Assembly: GCF_037203605.1 (NCBI RefSeq) | Contig: NZ_JBBDHC010000003.1 | Coordinates: forward strand, 62,001-126,000 | Source: Denitratimonas tolerans | GTDB lineage: Bacteria > Pseudomonadota > Gammaproteobacteria > Xanthomonadales > Xanthomonadaceae | Direction: 5' to 3' | Length of the DNA: 64,000 bases | Shown: one piece after another, positions 20,160 to 27,884 of the stretch | Layout of the letters: each line of letters begins with the position of its first letter | How positions within the stretch are numbered: position 1 is the first letter of the stretch | Notes under the pieces: model-generated | Database searches by the model: none | Told to the model about the DNA's origin: nothing | The model's input: only the letters and a program-made list of their open reading frames with translations | Made by a program: the position numbers and the translations under genes

Positions 20160-20417
20160 GTGCCCGATCTTTCCGCCCAGTTCGAACAGGCCGCCAAGGA
20201 CGTGAAAAGCCTTGTCGAGCGCCCCGATGAAAACACCCTGCTCAAGCTCTACGCCCTCTACAAGCAGGGATCGGAGGGCGACGTCAACGGCCCCAAGCCC
20301 GGCTTCTTCGACTTCGTGGGCACCGCCAAGTACGACGCCTGGGGAAAACTGGCCGGCACCTCGCGGGAGGAGGCGATGAAGAAGTACGTCGCGCTGGTGC
20401 GAAAGCTCGTCGGCTGA
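20160..20417 (+). CDS. acyl-CoA-binding protein (ACBP)
   Basis: 85 residues from a GTG start at 20160 with AAGGA upstream; this length matches the ~86-residue ACBP family, whereas the longer open frame does not. Conserved ACBP features are LLKLYALYKQGSEGDVNG, the PGFFDFVGTAKYDAW segment with the ligand-contacting Tyr and Lys, and WGKLAGTSREEAMKKYV. The four-helix protein binds long-chain acyl-CoA in the cytoplasm. Divergent from the fatty acyl-CoA reductase and 3 bp ahead of a TetR gene, so a shared role in acyl-CoA handling is likely. Confidence 0.93.
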   Translation: MPDLSAQFEQAAKDVKSLVERPDENTLLKLYALYKQGSEGDVNGPKPGFFDFVGTAKYDAWGKLAGTSREEAMKKYVALVRKLVG

Positions 20418-20420
20418 TCC

Positions 20421-21056
20421 ATGGCACGCGGCACGCGCGAGCGCATCCTCGACACCAGCCTGGTGATGTTCAACACGCTGGGCGAACCCAACGTCACCAC
20501 CAACCACATCGCCGACGAGCTGGAAATCAGCCCCGGCAATCTCTACTACCACTTCCGCAACAAGGACGACATCGTCGCGCACCTGTTCGCGCGCTACGAA
20601 GAGCGCATCGACCGGGTGCTGATCGTGCCCGACGACCGCCTGCCCGGGCTGGAAGACCTCTGGATGCAGCTGCACGCGGTCTACGAGTGCATCTGGGACT
20701 ACCGCTTCCTGTTCCGCGATCTGGTCGACATCCTGACCCGCAACCGCAAGCTGCGCCTGCACTTTTCCCGCATCCTGAAACGCGCCTCGGACAACGCCAC
20801 CGGGGTGATGCGCGCCATGGTGCGCGCCGGCGTGATGCGCGCCTCGGCCGACGAGATCCGCGCCACCGCCGACAACATCCTCGTCATCGCCACGTTCTGG
20901 CTGAACTTCAGCGCGGTGCGCGGCGAGCGCGACGAGCAGGAGGCCATTCGCCTGGGCATCCACCAGGTCTTCATGCTGCTGGCCCCGTTCCTGCGCGACG
21001 CCGAGCGTCTGCACCTCAACCAGCTGGCCGAGGCCTACCTGCCGGATCGGCGCTGA
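20421..21056 (+). CDS. TetR/AcrR-family transcriptional regulator
   Basis: 211 residues. The N-terminal helix-turn-helix is typical: RERILDTSLVMFN, then VTTNHIADELEISPGNLYYHF. The C-terminal all-helical domain should bind a ligand; given its neighbours an acyl-CoA or fatty acid is plausible but unproven. It starts 3 bp after the ACBP stop, so the two are co-translated. The dyad at 20031-20047 is a candidate operator. Confidence 0.92.
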   Translation: MARGTRERILDTSLVMFNTLGEPNVTTNHIADELEISPGNLYYHFRNKDDIVAHLFARYEERIDRVLIVPDDRLPGLEDLWMQLHAVYECIWDYRFLFRDLVDILTRNRKLRLHFSRILKRASDNATGVMRAMVRAGVMRASADEIRATADNILVIATFWLNFSAVRGERDEQEAIRLGIHQVFMLLAPFLRDAERLHLNQLAEAYLPDRR

Positions 21057-21058
21057 GG

Positions 21059-21376
21059 ATGACGGCGGCGCGTTCGGCGTGTCCGCACTGCGGCCAAGCC
21101 GTCATCCCGTGCTGGAAGAAACTCGGGTTGGGGCCGATGCGGCGCATTCCCTGCCCGGCCTGCGGCAAGCCGATCAGCGCGGCGTGGCTTCCGGCCATGG
21201 CGATGCTCGCGCTGTCGGCACTCATGGTGCCTGCGGTCTTGGTACTCGACTTCATGCTGTTCGGATCGACGGCGCGGCACTGGCCCCTCTCGCTGACGAT
21301 CTGCTTTGTCGCCATCGCCCTGCCGCTGACCTGGGCCTGGTGCCGTTTCATGCCTCTCGTCGCACGCCGCGACTGA
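21059..21376 (+). CDS. small zinc-ribbon membrane protein
   Basis: 105 residues. Two CxxC pairs (CPHCGQ and CPACGKP) make a likely zinc ribbon in the first ~37 residues, followed by two membrane helices (AMAMLALSALMVPAVLVLDFM and LSLTICFVAIALPLTWAW). The ATG lies 2 nt after the tetR stop with GAGG overlapping that stop, so it is part of the ACBP-tetR unit. Function unknown; family not recognised. Confidence 0.75.
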   Translation: MTAARSACPHCGQAVIPCWKKLGLGPMRRIPCPACGKPISAAWLPAMAMLALSALMVPAVLVLDFMLFGSTARHWPLSLTICFVAIALPLTWAWCRFMPLVARRD

Positions 21377-21407
21377 AGCACGCCGCGACTTTCCTTCCCC
21401 AAAACGC

Positions 21408-21433
21408 GACAGGCTCCGAAACCGGAGCCTGTC
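21408..21433 (-). terminator. convergent terminator hairpin
   Basis: Perfect 11-bp stem GACAGGCTCCG / CGGAGCCTGTC with a 4-nt loop. On the minus strand it is followed by GCGTTTTGG, so it should end the phasin transcript; it may also stop the plus-strand unit. Confidence 0.75.
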
Positions 21434-21457
21434 GTTGCCGCACTTGCCGGCAGCGGA

Positions 21458-21922
21458 TCAGGCGGCTTTCTTCACCGTGCCGCGCGCCGCGCTGCCGGCC
21501 TTCTTGACGGACTTCTTCGCCGCGGTGGACCTGCTCGCGACGGCCTTGCCGGCGCTGGCCTTCTTTGCCGGGGCGGCCTTGCGCGCCGACTTGGCCTTGG
21601 CCGGCTTCTTCGAGATCGCCGCCACGACCGGCGACAGGCGCGCCTCGATCCCGCTCTTGACCGCACCGTAAGCCTCGGTGGCGCGTGCCAGCAGCGGGTC
21701 GATGCCCGCCTCGACCCTGGCCTTCACCTCGTCCAGATTCGCGCGCGCCTGCTTGTTCAGCGCATCGATGCGCTTGGCGGCGGCATCGCGGAACTGGGTG
21801 CCTTCCTGCACCAGGGTGCCGTAGGTGCTCGTCGCCTGCTTGCGGGTCAGGGATACCACACCCAGGCCGGCCAGCCACAGGTCGCGCGGATCGACGCCGG
21901 GATTCTTCGCTTGCTTGACCAT
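21458..21922 (-). CDS. phasin-family (PhaF/PhaI-like) granule-associated protein
   Basis: 154 residues. The N-terminal ~100 residues are an amphipathic helical phasin domain (PRDLWLAGLGVVSLTRKQ and TLVQEGTQFRD). The tail is a Lys/Ala/Pro-rich, histone H1-like segment (KKPAKAKSARKAAPAKK, KKSVKKAG), as in Pseudomonas PhaF, which coats polyhydroxyalkanoate granules and binds DNA. Start chosen at 21922: the AGGAG site abuts the ATG at 21931, leaving no spacing, but lies 9 nt before this one. No PHA synthase is in the window, so a granule role is inferred from the family. Confidence 0.85.
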   Translation of the reverse strand: MVKQAKNPGVDPRDLWLAGLGVVSLTRKQATSTYGTLVQEGTQFRDAAAKRIDALNKQARANLDEVKARVEAGIDPLLARATEAYGAVKSGIEARLSPVVAAISKKPAKAKSARKAAPAKKASAGKAVASRSTAAKKSVKKAGSAARGTVKKAA

Positions 21923-22134
21923 TGCTTTCATCTCCTGAAGGGTCGGCCACGCGGCCGGGAACGGTTCTGCCAGTCGCAGGCTAGGCAGCGCGGGTCGAGC
22001 AAACACACTATCCGCGCCGGCGCGACGGACTTCGATTGCGCACCGCGCGGCCGCACCGCCGCATCCGGGGCTGCCGCCTTGCCAAGCGCCACCGCGATTG
22101 CAATGCTGGCCGCACTTCGCCACGAGCTGCCGTC

Positions 22135-22989
22135 ATGTCCAAGAAAACCCGCTGGGCTCCGTTTCCCCATCCCGACCCGAAGTTCGACTACGCCGGAGCC
22201 AAGCTCGCCAAGGCGTGGCCCAAGCTGCACGCCGGCGATCTGGAGCCGTTTCCCGACGAGGCCCGCGTCGCCGCGCTGCTGAAGCAGCACCCGAAGCTCG
22301 GGAAGGTGGCGCAGGCGGGCGAACTTGCCGAGGCGCTGGCCGAGGCCTGGCGCGCGTTCCACCGCGGCGACTTCCAGCAGGCGTTCGAGGCCGGAACCGG
22401 GCTCGGTCCGCTCGGCGCGTCCGTGGCGATCAAGGCCGCAGGCATCCACGCCACCCACCTCGCCGACGACGATGCGGTGCGCGAGAAGCGCTACACCGAG
22501 CTGGTCACCCTGGCCGAGGCCGCAATGGCCGCGCTGCCGGACGAGGCCAACTCGCACTACCGCTACGCCTTCGCGCTGGGCCGCTACAGCCAGTCGATCT
22601 CGATCGCCAAGGCCTTGACCCAGGGCTTGGCGGGCAAGGTCCGCGACGCGCTGCAGCGCACCCTGGAACGCGCGCCCGACCACGCCGAAGCGCACACCGC
22701 GCTGGGCCTCTACCACGCCGAGGTCGTGTCGAAGGTGGGCGGGCTGATCGCCGGCCTCACCTACGGGGCCAAGGCTGCGACCGGCGAAAGCCTCCTCAAG
22801 CGAGCGATCGAACTGACCCCCAATTCCCCCATCGCCCACATCGAATACGGCAACGGCCTGATGCTGCTGTACGGCAGCAAGAAGGAAGACCAGGCCGCCG
22901 GTGAATACGAGAAGGCCGCAAAACTGAAACCGCTGGATGCGATGGAAAAACTCGACGCCGAATTCGCCGCTTCGCAGATCGAGGATTGA
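22135..22989 (+). CDS. TPR-like repeat protein of unknown function
   Basis: 284 residues, helical, no signal peptide. Helix pairs such as LAEAWRAFHRGDFQQAFEAG, DALQRTLERAPDHAEAHTAL and LLKRAIELTPNSPIAHIEYG look like degenerate tetratricopeptide repeats. ATG at 22135 opens the conserved-looking part; the upstream frame is low-complexity shadow. Divergent from the phasin gene, so a granule-related role is possible but has no direct support. Confidence 0.75.
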   Translation: MSKKTRWAPFPHPDPKFDYAGAKLAKAWPKLHAGDLEPFPDEARVAALLKQHPKLGKVAQAGELAEALAEAWRAFHRGDFQQAFEAGTGLGPLGASVAIKAAGIHATHLADDDAVREKRYTELVTLAEAAMAALPDEANSHYRYAFALGRYSQSISIAKALTQGLAGKVRDALQRTLERAPDHAEAHTALGLYHAEVVSKVGGLIAGLTYGAKAATGESLLKRAIELTPNSPIAHIEYGNGLMLLYGSKKEDQAAGEYEKAAKLKPLDAMEKLDAEFAASQIED

Positions 22990-23170
22990 CCCGGACGCGG
23001 CGTCTGGTTTGACATCGATCCTGTCTCCCGTGAGCATCCGGGATACAGGGATGCGCGGCACGCCCGGGCGCGCCGCTGACGCGGAGGTTTTCGCACGCCG
23101 CAGTACAGCCATGCGAAGCCGGCTTTCGAATCCTCCGTCCCGCTGTCAGGACGCTGCCAAGGCCACGCCC

Positions 23171-25366
23171 ATGTTCCGTCTCAAACGCCGCCACGCACCG
23201 CGCCTCGCGCGGCCTGCCGCATCGATGCTTGCCGCACTGATGGCCGTACTTCTCTGCCTTCCAGGGCTCGTGGCCGCCGTGCCGGCCGAGTGGGCCAAGG
23301 TCGAACCGGGCCACAGCGCCATGTGGTTCGACGTCTCGCGCAGCGGCGAGGGCTGGGTGCTTGAAGTGCTGCCCGGCGACGGCGCGGTGCTCTACTGGTT
23401 CACCTTCGACGACGACGGCAATCCGCGCTGGCTCGGCGGTGCCGGTCGCATCGAGCGCGGGGAGGACGGTGACACCGTGGTCTTCGACGACCTCTACGCC
23501 GTCCACGGTCCGCGCTTCGGGCCGCAGTTCGATCCGGCCGACCTGGTGCGCGAGCGCCAGGGCCGCGCCACCCTGCGATTCCGCGACTGCGACCGCGGCA
23601 CGATCGCATTCGATGCCTACGGACGACAGGGCGAGTTCGCGCTGACCCGCCTCACCCGCACCATGGGTTCGGGCTGTCGCCCCGCCCACGGCGTGCCGGG
23701 CCAGCCGGTGCTGAATCACGCCGGACAAAGCGGAAGCTGGTACGAGCAGGCCACGAGTGGTCAGGGATTTTCGCTGGCGTGGTTGGCCGATGGCAGCGTC
23801 GGCGTGGTGTGGTTCACCTTCGATCCGCAGGGGCGGCCTTACTGGCTCACCGGCACCGGGCACCTGGAAGCAGACCGCCTGGTGTTCCCCCGACTTCAGT
23901 CGGCGCGCGGCGGGCGATTCGTCGATCCGTTTTCGCCCGCGGGCGTCGAGCGTCGCACGTGGGGCCGGCTCGAACTGCGCCTGGACTGCACGACGGGCGA
24001 CGCCGCCTACACGCCAACCGAGCCCGGCTTTGCCGCCGGCACGATGCAGCTGCGCCGGCTGACTGCACTTGCGGCACCGGCCTGCCCGTGGGTCAAGCCC
24101 GCGCTGACCGACCTGTACGCGATCAGCCTCACCGAGCTTCCGGCCACGGTGGGGCCGCCACGCCTGGCCATCACGCCGCCGCCCGGCACGGAGCCGCCGC
24201 CCTGGCAGTACGGCTGGCAGGATCTGGTGCTCGCCACCACCGTGGCCGACGACGGCACCGCGCATGGCTACGCGCGCCAGGAGGCGGTGGACTACATCTC
24301 GCTGCTGCCCGGCGAGCATCCCGGCTTCATCGACCCGGCCTACCGCGCGCGCTTCCAGCCGATCATCCTCGCGCCGGGCGCGACGAGGTGGGAACGCACG
24401 GGTTCGCGCAGCGACGGCGTGGTCCCGATCATGGCCCATGCCGGGACGCTCCTCTACAACCATGCGGTCTTCACGCCGTACGGCATCCAGACCGGCCTGA
24501 CCCCGATTCACGCGGACCTCAGCGGCCCGGGCTTCGTCGACATCACCTTTATCGACGGCCGTTTCCCTGAGCCGTACTGGAACCAGGCCATCGCCGCCTC
24601 GCGCGACCTGCGCTACGCGGTGGGCGAGGCCGGACGGGTGAAGTCCGGCGAGTCGGGCATCGGCGAAAGCGACGCCTATCCGTGGAAATGGAGCATCGAC
24701 GGTGGTCAGGAGGCACTGCCGGCAGGCCGCGCGATCTACGCCCGCACCAAGCCGCTGTGCATTTCGGACGACGGAAGCCGGATCATCGGCGCGGCTTGGC
24801 CGGCGGGCGCGGCTCCCGAGTCCGCCGACCATTCAGTCGCGGTGCAGTGGGACGGCCCGCGTCTGCCTGCCGAACTGCGCAACGCCGCCGGCCGAACCCT
24901 GATTTTGCCGACAGCCTGCAGCCGCGATGCCGGCATCGTCTACGGCCAGTGGCGCGCCAGCGACATCGATGCCGACAACAAAGTGGCGGGATTCTGGACC
25001 CGCGACGGCCGCAGCGCGCCCACCGGCCCGCTCGAAGCCAGCGCGGAGGATCCGCGAGGCTGGCCCTATGTCATCCAGCACGTCTCGGCCGACGGCAGCC
25101 TGGCCGCCGGCGAATACGCAAGTCACGACGATCCGCCCGTGCGCGGTGCCCTGCTCTGGGGCCAGGACATCGGCCTGGTCCGGCTTTCGGAGGTTCTGAA
25201 AAGCGCCGGCCTGCAGCCGGACTGGCCCCAGATCCACGTCCGCGGCATCTCGCCCAGCGGCGAATACCTGCTGCTGGCCAGCGACCCGATCCGCAACGGA
25301 CCGGCGCGCGGCGACGGGTCGACGATCCACACCCTGCTGCTGCGGCTGGAGAAACGCCGACCCTGA
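23171..25366 (+). CDS. secreted protein: duplicated N-terminal module plus HAF-like C-terminus
   Basis: 731 residues. A signal peptide ends near VAAVPA (~38). Two ~110-residue copies of one module follow: GHSAMWFDVSRSGEGWVLEV with LYWFTFDDDGNPRWL, then AGQSGSWYEQATSGQGFSLA with VWFTFDPQGRPYWLTGTG. The link ACPWVKPALTDLY leads to a long C-terminal region with repeats like ISDDGSRIIGAA, VSADGSLAAGEY and ISPSGEYLLLAS, resembling the HAF extracellular repeat family (probable propeller blades). A paralogue lies at 27885-29945. Function unknown; exported to the periplasm or surface. Confidence 0.85.
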   Translation: MFRLKRRHAPRLARPAASMLAALMAVLLCLPGLVAAVPAEWAKVEPGHSAMWFDVSRSGEGWVLEVLPGDGAVLYWFTFDDDGNPRWLGGAGRIERGEDGDTVVFDDLYAVHGPRFGPQFDPADLVRERQGRATLRFRDCDRGTIAFDAYGRQGEFALTRLTRTMGSGCRPAHGVPGQPVLNHAGQSGSWYEQATSGQGFSLAWLADGSVGVVWFTFDPQGRPYWLTGTGHLEADRLVFPRLQSARGGRFVDPFSPAGVERRTWGRLELRLDCTTGDAAYTPTEPGFAAGTMQLRRLTALAAPACPWVKPALTDLYAISLTELPATVGPPRLAITPPPGTEPPPWQYGWQDLVLATTVADDGTAHGYARQEAVDYISLLPGEHPGFIDPAYRARFQPIILAPGATRWERTGSRSDGVVPIMAHAGTLLYNHAVFTPYGIQTGLTPIHADLSGPGFVDITFIDGRFPEPYWNQAIAASRDLRYAVGEAGRVKSGESGIGESDAYPWKWSIDGGQEALPAGRAIYARTKPLCISDDGSRIIGAAWPAGAAPESADHSVAVQWDGPRLPAELRNAAGRTLILPTACSRDAGIVYGQWRASDIDADNKVAGFWTRDGRSAPTGPLEASAEDPRGWPYVIQHVSADGSLAAGEYASHDDPPVRGALLWGQDIGLVRLSEVLKSAGLQPDWPQIHVRGISPSGEYLLLASDPIRNGPARGDGSTIHTLLLRLEKRRP

Positions 25367-25466
25367 ACGGCGGATGCCGCCGCAGCGACGCTGGCAACGC
25401 ACCCGGCGCTTGGCGAAGCGCCGCCGCGTCCCCATGTTGTCATGCCATGTCCCGCAGACACACCCC

Positions 25467-26579
25467 ATGACAACCTTGTTCGATCCCCTGCCGATGGGCG
25501 CGCTGCACCTGCCCAACCGCATCGTGATGGCTCCGCTGACCCGCAGCCGCTCGCGGGGCGGCATTCCCGGGCCGCACACCGCCACCTACTACGTCCAGCG
25601 CGCCAGCGCCGGCCTGATCATCAGCGAAGGGGTGGCCATCAGCCCGCAGGCGCAGGGCTACGCCAACGTGCCGGGGCTCTACACGCCCGCGCAGCGCCAT
25701 GCCTGGCGCGAGGTGACCGAGGCGGTTCACGCCGCCGGCGGGCGCATCGTGGCGCAGCTGTGGCACGTCGGACGCATCTCGCATGTGGCCCTGCAGCCGG
25801 GCGGCGCGGCGCCGGTAGCGCCGTCGGCGCTGATGGCCAGGACGAACACCTACCTGATCGACCCACGCGGCGGCGGCGACTTCGTGCCGGTGTCGGCCCC
25901 GCGCGCTCTGGAGGCCAGCGAAATCCCCGGCGTCGTGGACGACTTCGCGCGCGCCGCCACGGCGGCCCGCGAGGCCGGATTCGACGGCGTGGAGATCCAC
26001 GGTGCCAACGGTTACCTCATCGACCAGTTCCTGCGCGCCGGCAGCAATCACCGCGACGATGCCTGGGGCGGATCGATCGGGAACCGCGTGCGCTTCCTCG
26101 ATGCGGTGGCCGCAGCCGTGGTGCGCGCCATCGGTGCGGACCGCACCGGTGTCCGCCTTTCGCCCGTCACCGCCGCCAACGATGCCAACGATACGCATCC
26201 CCAGCCGCTCTTCGAGGCCGCCGTGCGCGCGCTGGCCGTACACGACCTCGCGTTCGTGCATGTGATCGAGGGAGCGACCGGTGCCGCTCGCGATTTCCAG
26301 CAGGGCGAAACGCCGTTCGACTACGACGCGCTCAGGCGCACCTGGCGCGAAGCCGGCGGGCGCGGCGCATGGATCCTCAACAATGGCTACGACGGCGAAC
26401 TCGCCGCCGCCGCGGTCGCTTCCGGCCGCGCCGACGCGGTGGCCTTCGGCCGCGCCTTCATCGCCAACCCGGATCTGGTCAGGCGGCTGCGCGAGGGTGC
26501 GCCGCTCAACCTGCCCGACCGCACCACGTTCTACGGCGGCGACGAGCGCGGCTACACCGACTACCCCGGCCTTGCCTGA
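25467..26579 (+). CDS. old yellow enzyme family ene-reductase
   Basis: 370 residues, a full-length FMN-dependent NADH:flavin oxidoreductase of the NemA/OYE type that reduces activated C=C bonds. Visible features are PNRIVMAPLTRSR, the substrate-binding His-x-x-Asn in VEIHGANGYLIDQF, GSNHRDDAWGGSIGNR (the usual Tyr of DxYGG is Trp here), and AFGRAFIANPDL at the phosphate-binding end. Start at MTTLFDPLPMG. It follows the HAF-like gene by 100 bp and has no obvious functional partner nearby. Confidence 0.95.
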   Translation: MTTLFDPLPMGALHLPNRIVMAPLTRSRSRGGIPGPHTATYYVQRASAGLIISEGVAISPQAQGYANVPGLYTPAQRHAWREVTEAVHAAGGRIVAQLWHVGRISHVALQPGGAAPVAPSALMARTNTYLIDPRGGGDFVPVSAPRALEASEIPGVVDDFARAATAAREAGFDGVEIHGANGYLIDQFLRAGSNHRDDAWGGSIGNRVRFLDAVAAAVVRAIGADRTGVRLSPVTAANDANDTHPQPLFEAAVRALAVHDLAFVHVIEGATGAARDFQQGETPFDYDALRRTWREAGGRGAWILNNGYDGELAAAAVASGRADAVAFGRAFIANPDLVRRLREGAPLNLPDRTTFYGGDERGYTDYPGLA

Positions 26580-26679
26580 GCGATCCGCCGGGAGAGTTTG
26601 ATCCTTGTCATGGCGCAACGGGTCAGCGCCTGCCATCCTGACTTCATCCTGACCCCTGATTCCCTCACGGAGTACTCCC

Positions 26680-27291
26680 ATGTCGATGCGAATCCTTGTC
26701 CCGTTTCTCACACTCGCCGCAGCCGCGCTGACGCTGCCGGCCTGCTCGCCGTCGGCCCCGCAAAATCAGGAAGCGGCGCAGCAACAGGCCCAAGCCACGC
26801 CGGAAGATCGCGCACCGGCGGTCGACCACGCCGACCATGCCCCCCCCGCCGACTCCGCCGATCATGCCGACCACGCGGCTCCCGCCGACGCGAGCGAGCA
26901 TGACCACCACGACGGTCACGCCATGAGCGAGCCCGTGGCGCTGCCGGACACGCCCTGGGCGACCGATCCGCCGCTGCGCGCGAACATGCGCCTCATCCGG
27001 AGCGCGGTCGATACGCTCGAACACTACGAGCACGGCCATATCGATGCAGCGCAGGCGGCGACGCTGGGCACGGACATCCAGAACGCCGTCAACACCATGT
27101 TCGCCGAATGCAAGCTGGAAGCCGAGGCCGACGCCGCCCTGCACGGCCTCCTGGCCACGTTCATGGTCGGTGCCAAGGCGGTGCGCACGGAAGCCGAGCC
27201 GCCGGCCCAGGCCATTGCGCAGATGCGCGAGGCGCTGGCGCTCTATCCGCAGATGTTCGACGACCCGCAGTGGCTGCAGGACGCACAGTAA
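26680..27291 (+). CDS. His-rich lipoprotein, putative metal binder
   Basis: 203 residues. A lipoprotein signal ends in LTLPAC (lipidation Cys22). A Pro/Ala/Asp/His-rich linker follows with many His (VDHADHAPP, ADHADHAAP, SEHDHHDGH), suggesting divalent-metal chelation. The C-terminal ~110 residues form a helical domain (PLRANMRLIRSAVDTLEHYEHGH, MFAECKLEAEADAALHGLL) that I cannot place in a named family with certainty. A GGAG site lies ~8 nt before the ATG. Probably anchored in the envelope and facing the periplasm. The next small gene encodes a Cys-tailed protein, so joint metal handling is possible. Confidence 0.8.
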   Translation: MSMRILVPFLTLAAAALTLPACSPSAPQNQEAAQQQAQATPEDRAPAVDHADHAPPADSADHADHAAPADASEHDHHDGHAMSEPVALPDTPWATDPPLRANMRLIRSAVDTLEHYEHGHIDAAQAATLGTDIQNAVNTMFAECKLEAEADAALHGLLATFMVGAKAVRTEAEPPAQAIAQMREALALYPQMFDDPQWLQDAQ

Positions 27292-27397
27292 GGTCGCGGC
27301 GGCGCACCTGGCCCCGAGACGCGGCGGCCATCCACTCGCGGCCGCGTGCGCGCGGCGCGGAGTGGAAAACATCGTGCCGCAGCGCGATCATGATCGC

Positions 27398-27428
27398 GGC
27401 GCGCCGGCGGGTTTGCCGCCGGCGCGCC
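27398..27428. repeat. 13-bp perfect hairpin and adjacent palindrome
   Basis: Stem GGCGCGCCGGCGG / CCGCCGGCGCGCC with a 5-nt loop, and just upstream the perfect 14-bp palindrome GCGATCATGATCGC (27383-27396). There is no T-tract. It sits between the His-rich lipoprotein and the small Cys protein and could stabilise the upstream mRNA or be a REP-like element. Confidence 0.5.
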
Positions 27429-27457
27429 GCTTCCGCTCCGTTTCCGCGAGTCATCTC

Positions 27458-27697
27458 ATGGAATACACCATTAACCTGAGCGCCGCACCGGTAGACGTCG
27501 ATCGGGTCCGCGACGCGCTGGAAGACATCGACCCGGCCGCGATCGTGGACCTCGACCCGCGCGGCCAGGGCCTGCGCGTCGCGGCCAACATGCTCGACCG
27601 CGAGCTGTTCGGCGCGCTCGAGCGCGCCGGCCACCCCGCCGATACGGTCGAGGTCGTCCGCCTGCCGTCGGTGTGCTGCGGCAGCTGCAGCGGCTGA
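27458..27697 (+). CDS. small protein with CCGSC tail, HMA-like size
   Basis: 79 residues, cytoplasmic (no signal). The order of predicted strands and helices (YTINLSA, VDRVRDALEDI, AAIVDLDPRGQGLRVAANM, LFGALERAGH, TVEVVRLP) resembles a ferredoxin-like heavy-metal-associated fold, but without the N-terminal CxxC. Instead three Cys are clustered at the very end (CCGSCSG). A metal-binding or metallochaperone role is plausible beside the His-rich lipoprotein. I do not know a named family. No strong ribosome site is seen before the ATG. Confidence 0.6.
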   Translation: MEYTINLSAAPVDVDRVRDALEDIDPAAIVDLDPRGQGLRVAANMLDRELFGALERAGHPADTVEVVRLPSVCCGSCSG

Positions 27698-27884
27698 GGA
27701 GCATCCCCGGCGCGGGTCAGCCGCAAGGGAAGCTCTGAACAAGAATTGATCCCTCATCCCGGCGAAGCCGAGATTCCAGCTGAAGTTCGGAGCACTATCC
27801 CATCCGGGGAATGGACGGACCGGCGCACGTGGGCTAGCCTCCCGGGACGGGGGAGTTTCTTTGCCGCTTGCGGAGGTATTTTCC

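Noticed and set aside
26593..26605. AGAGTTTGATCCT, identical to the start of the universal 16S rRNA forward-primer site
   Set aside because: Only 13 nt match and the following sequence is not 16S; a lipoprotein gene starts 75 bp later. Chance match.
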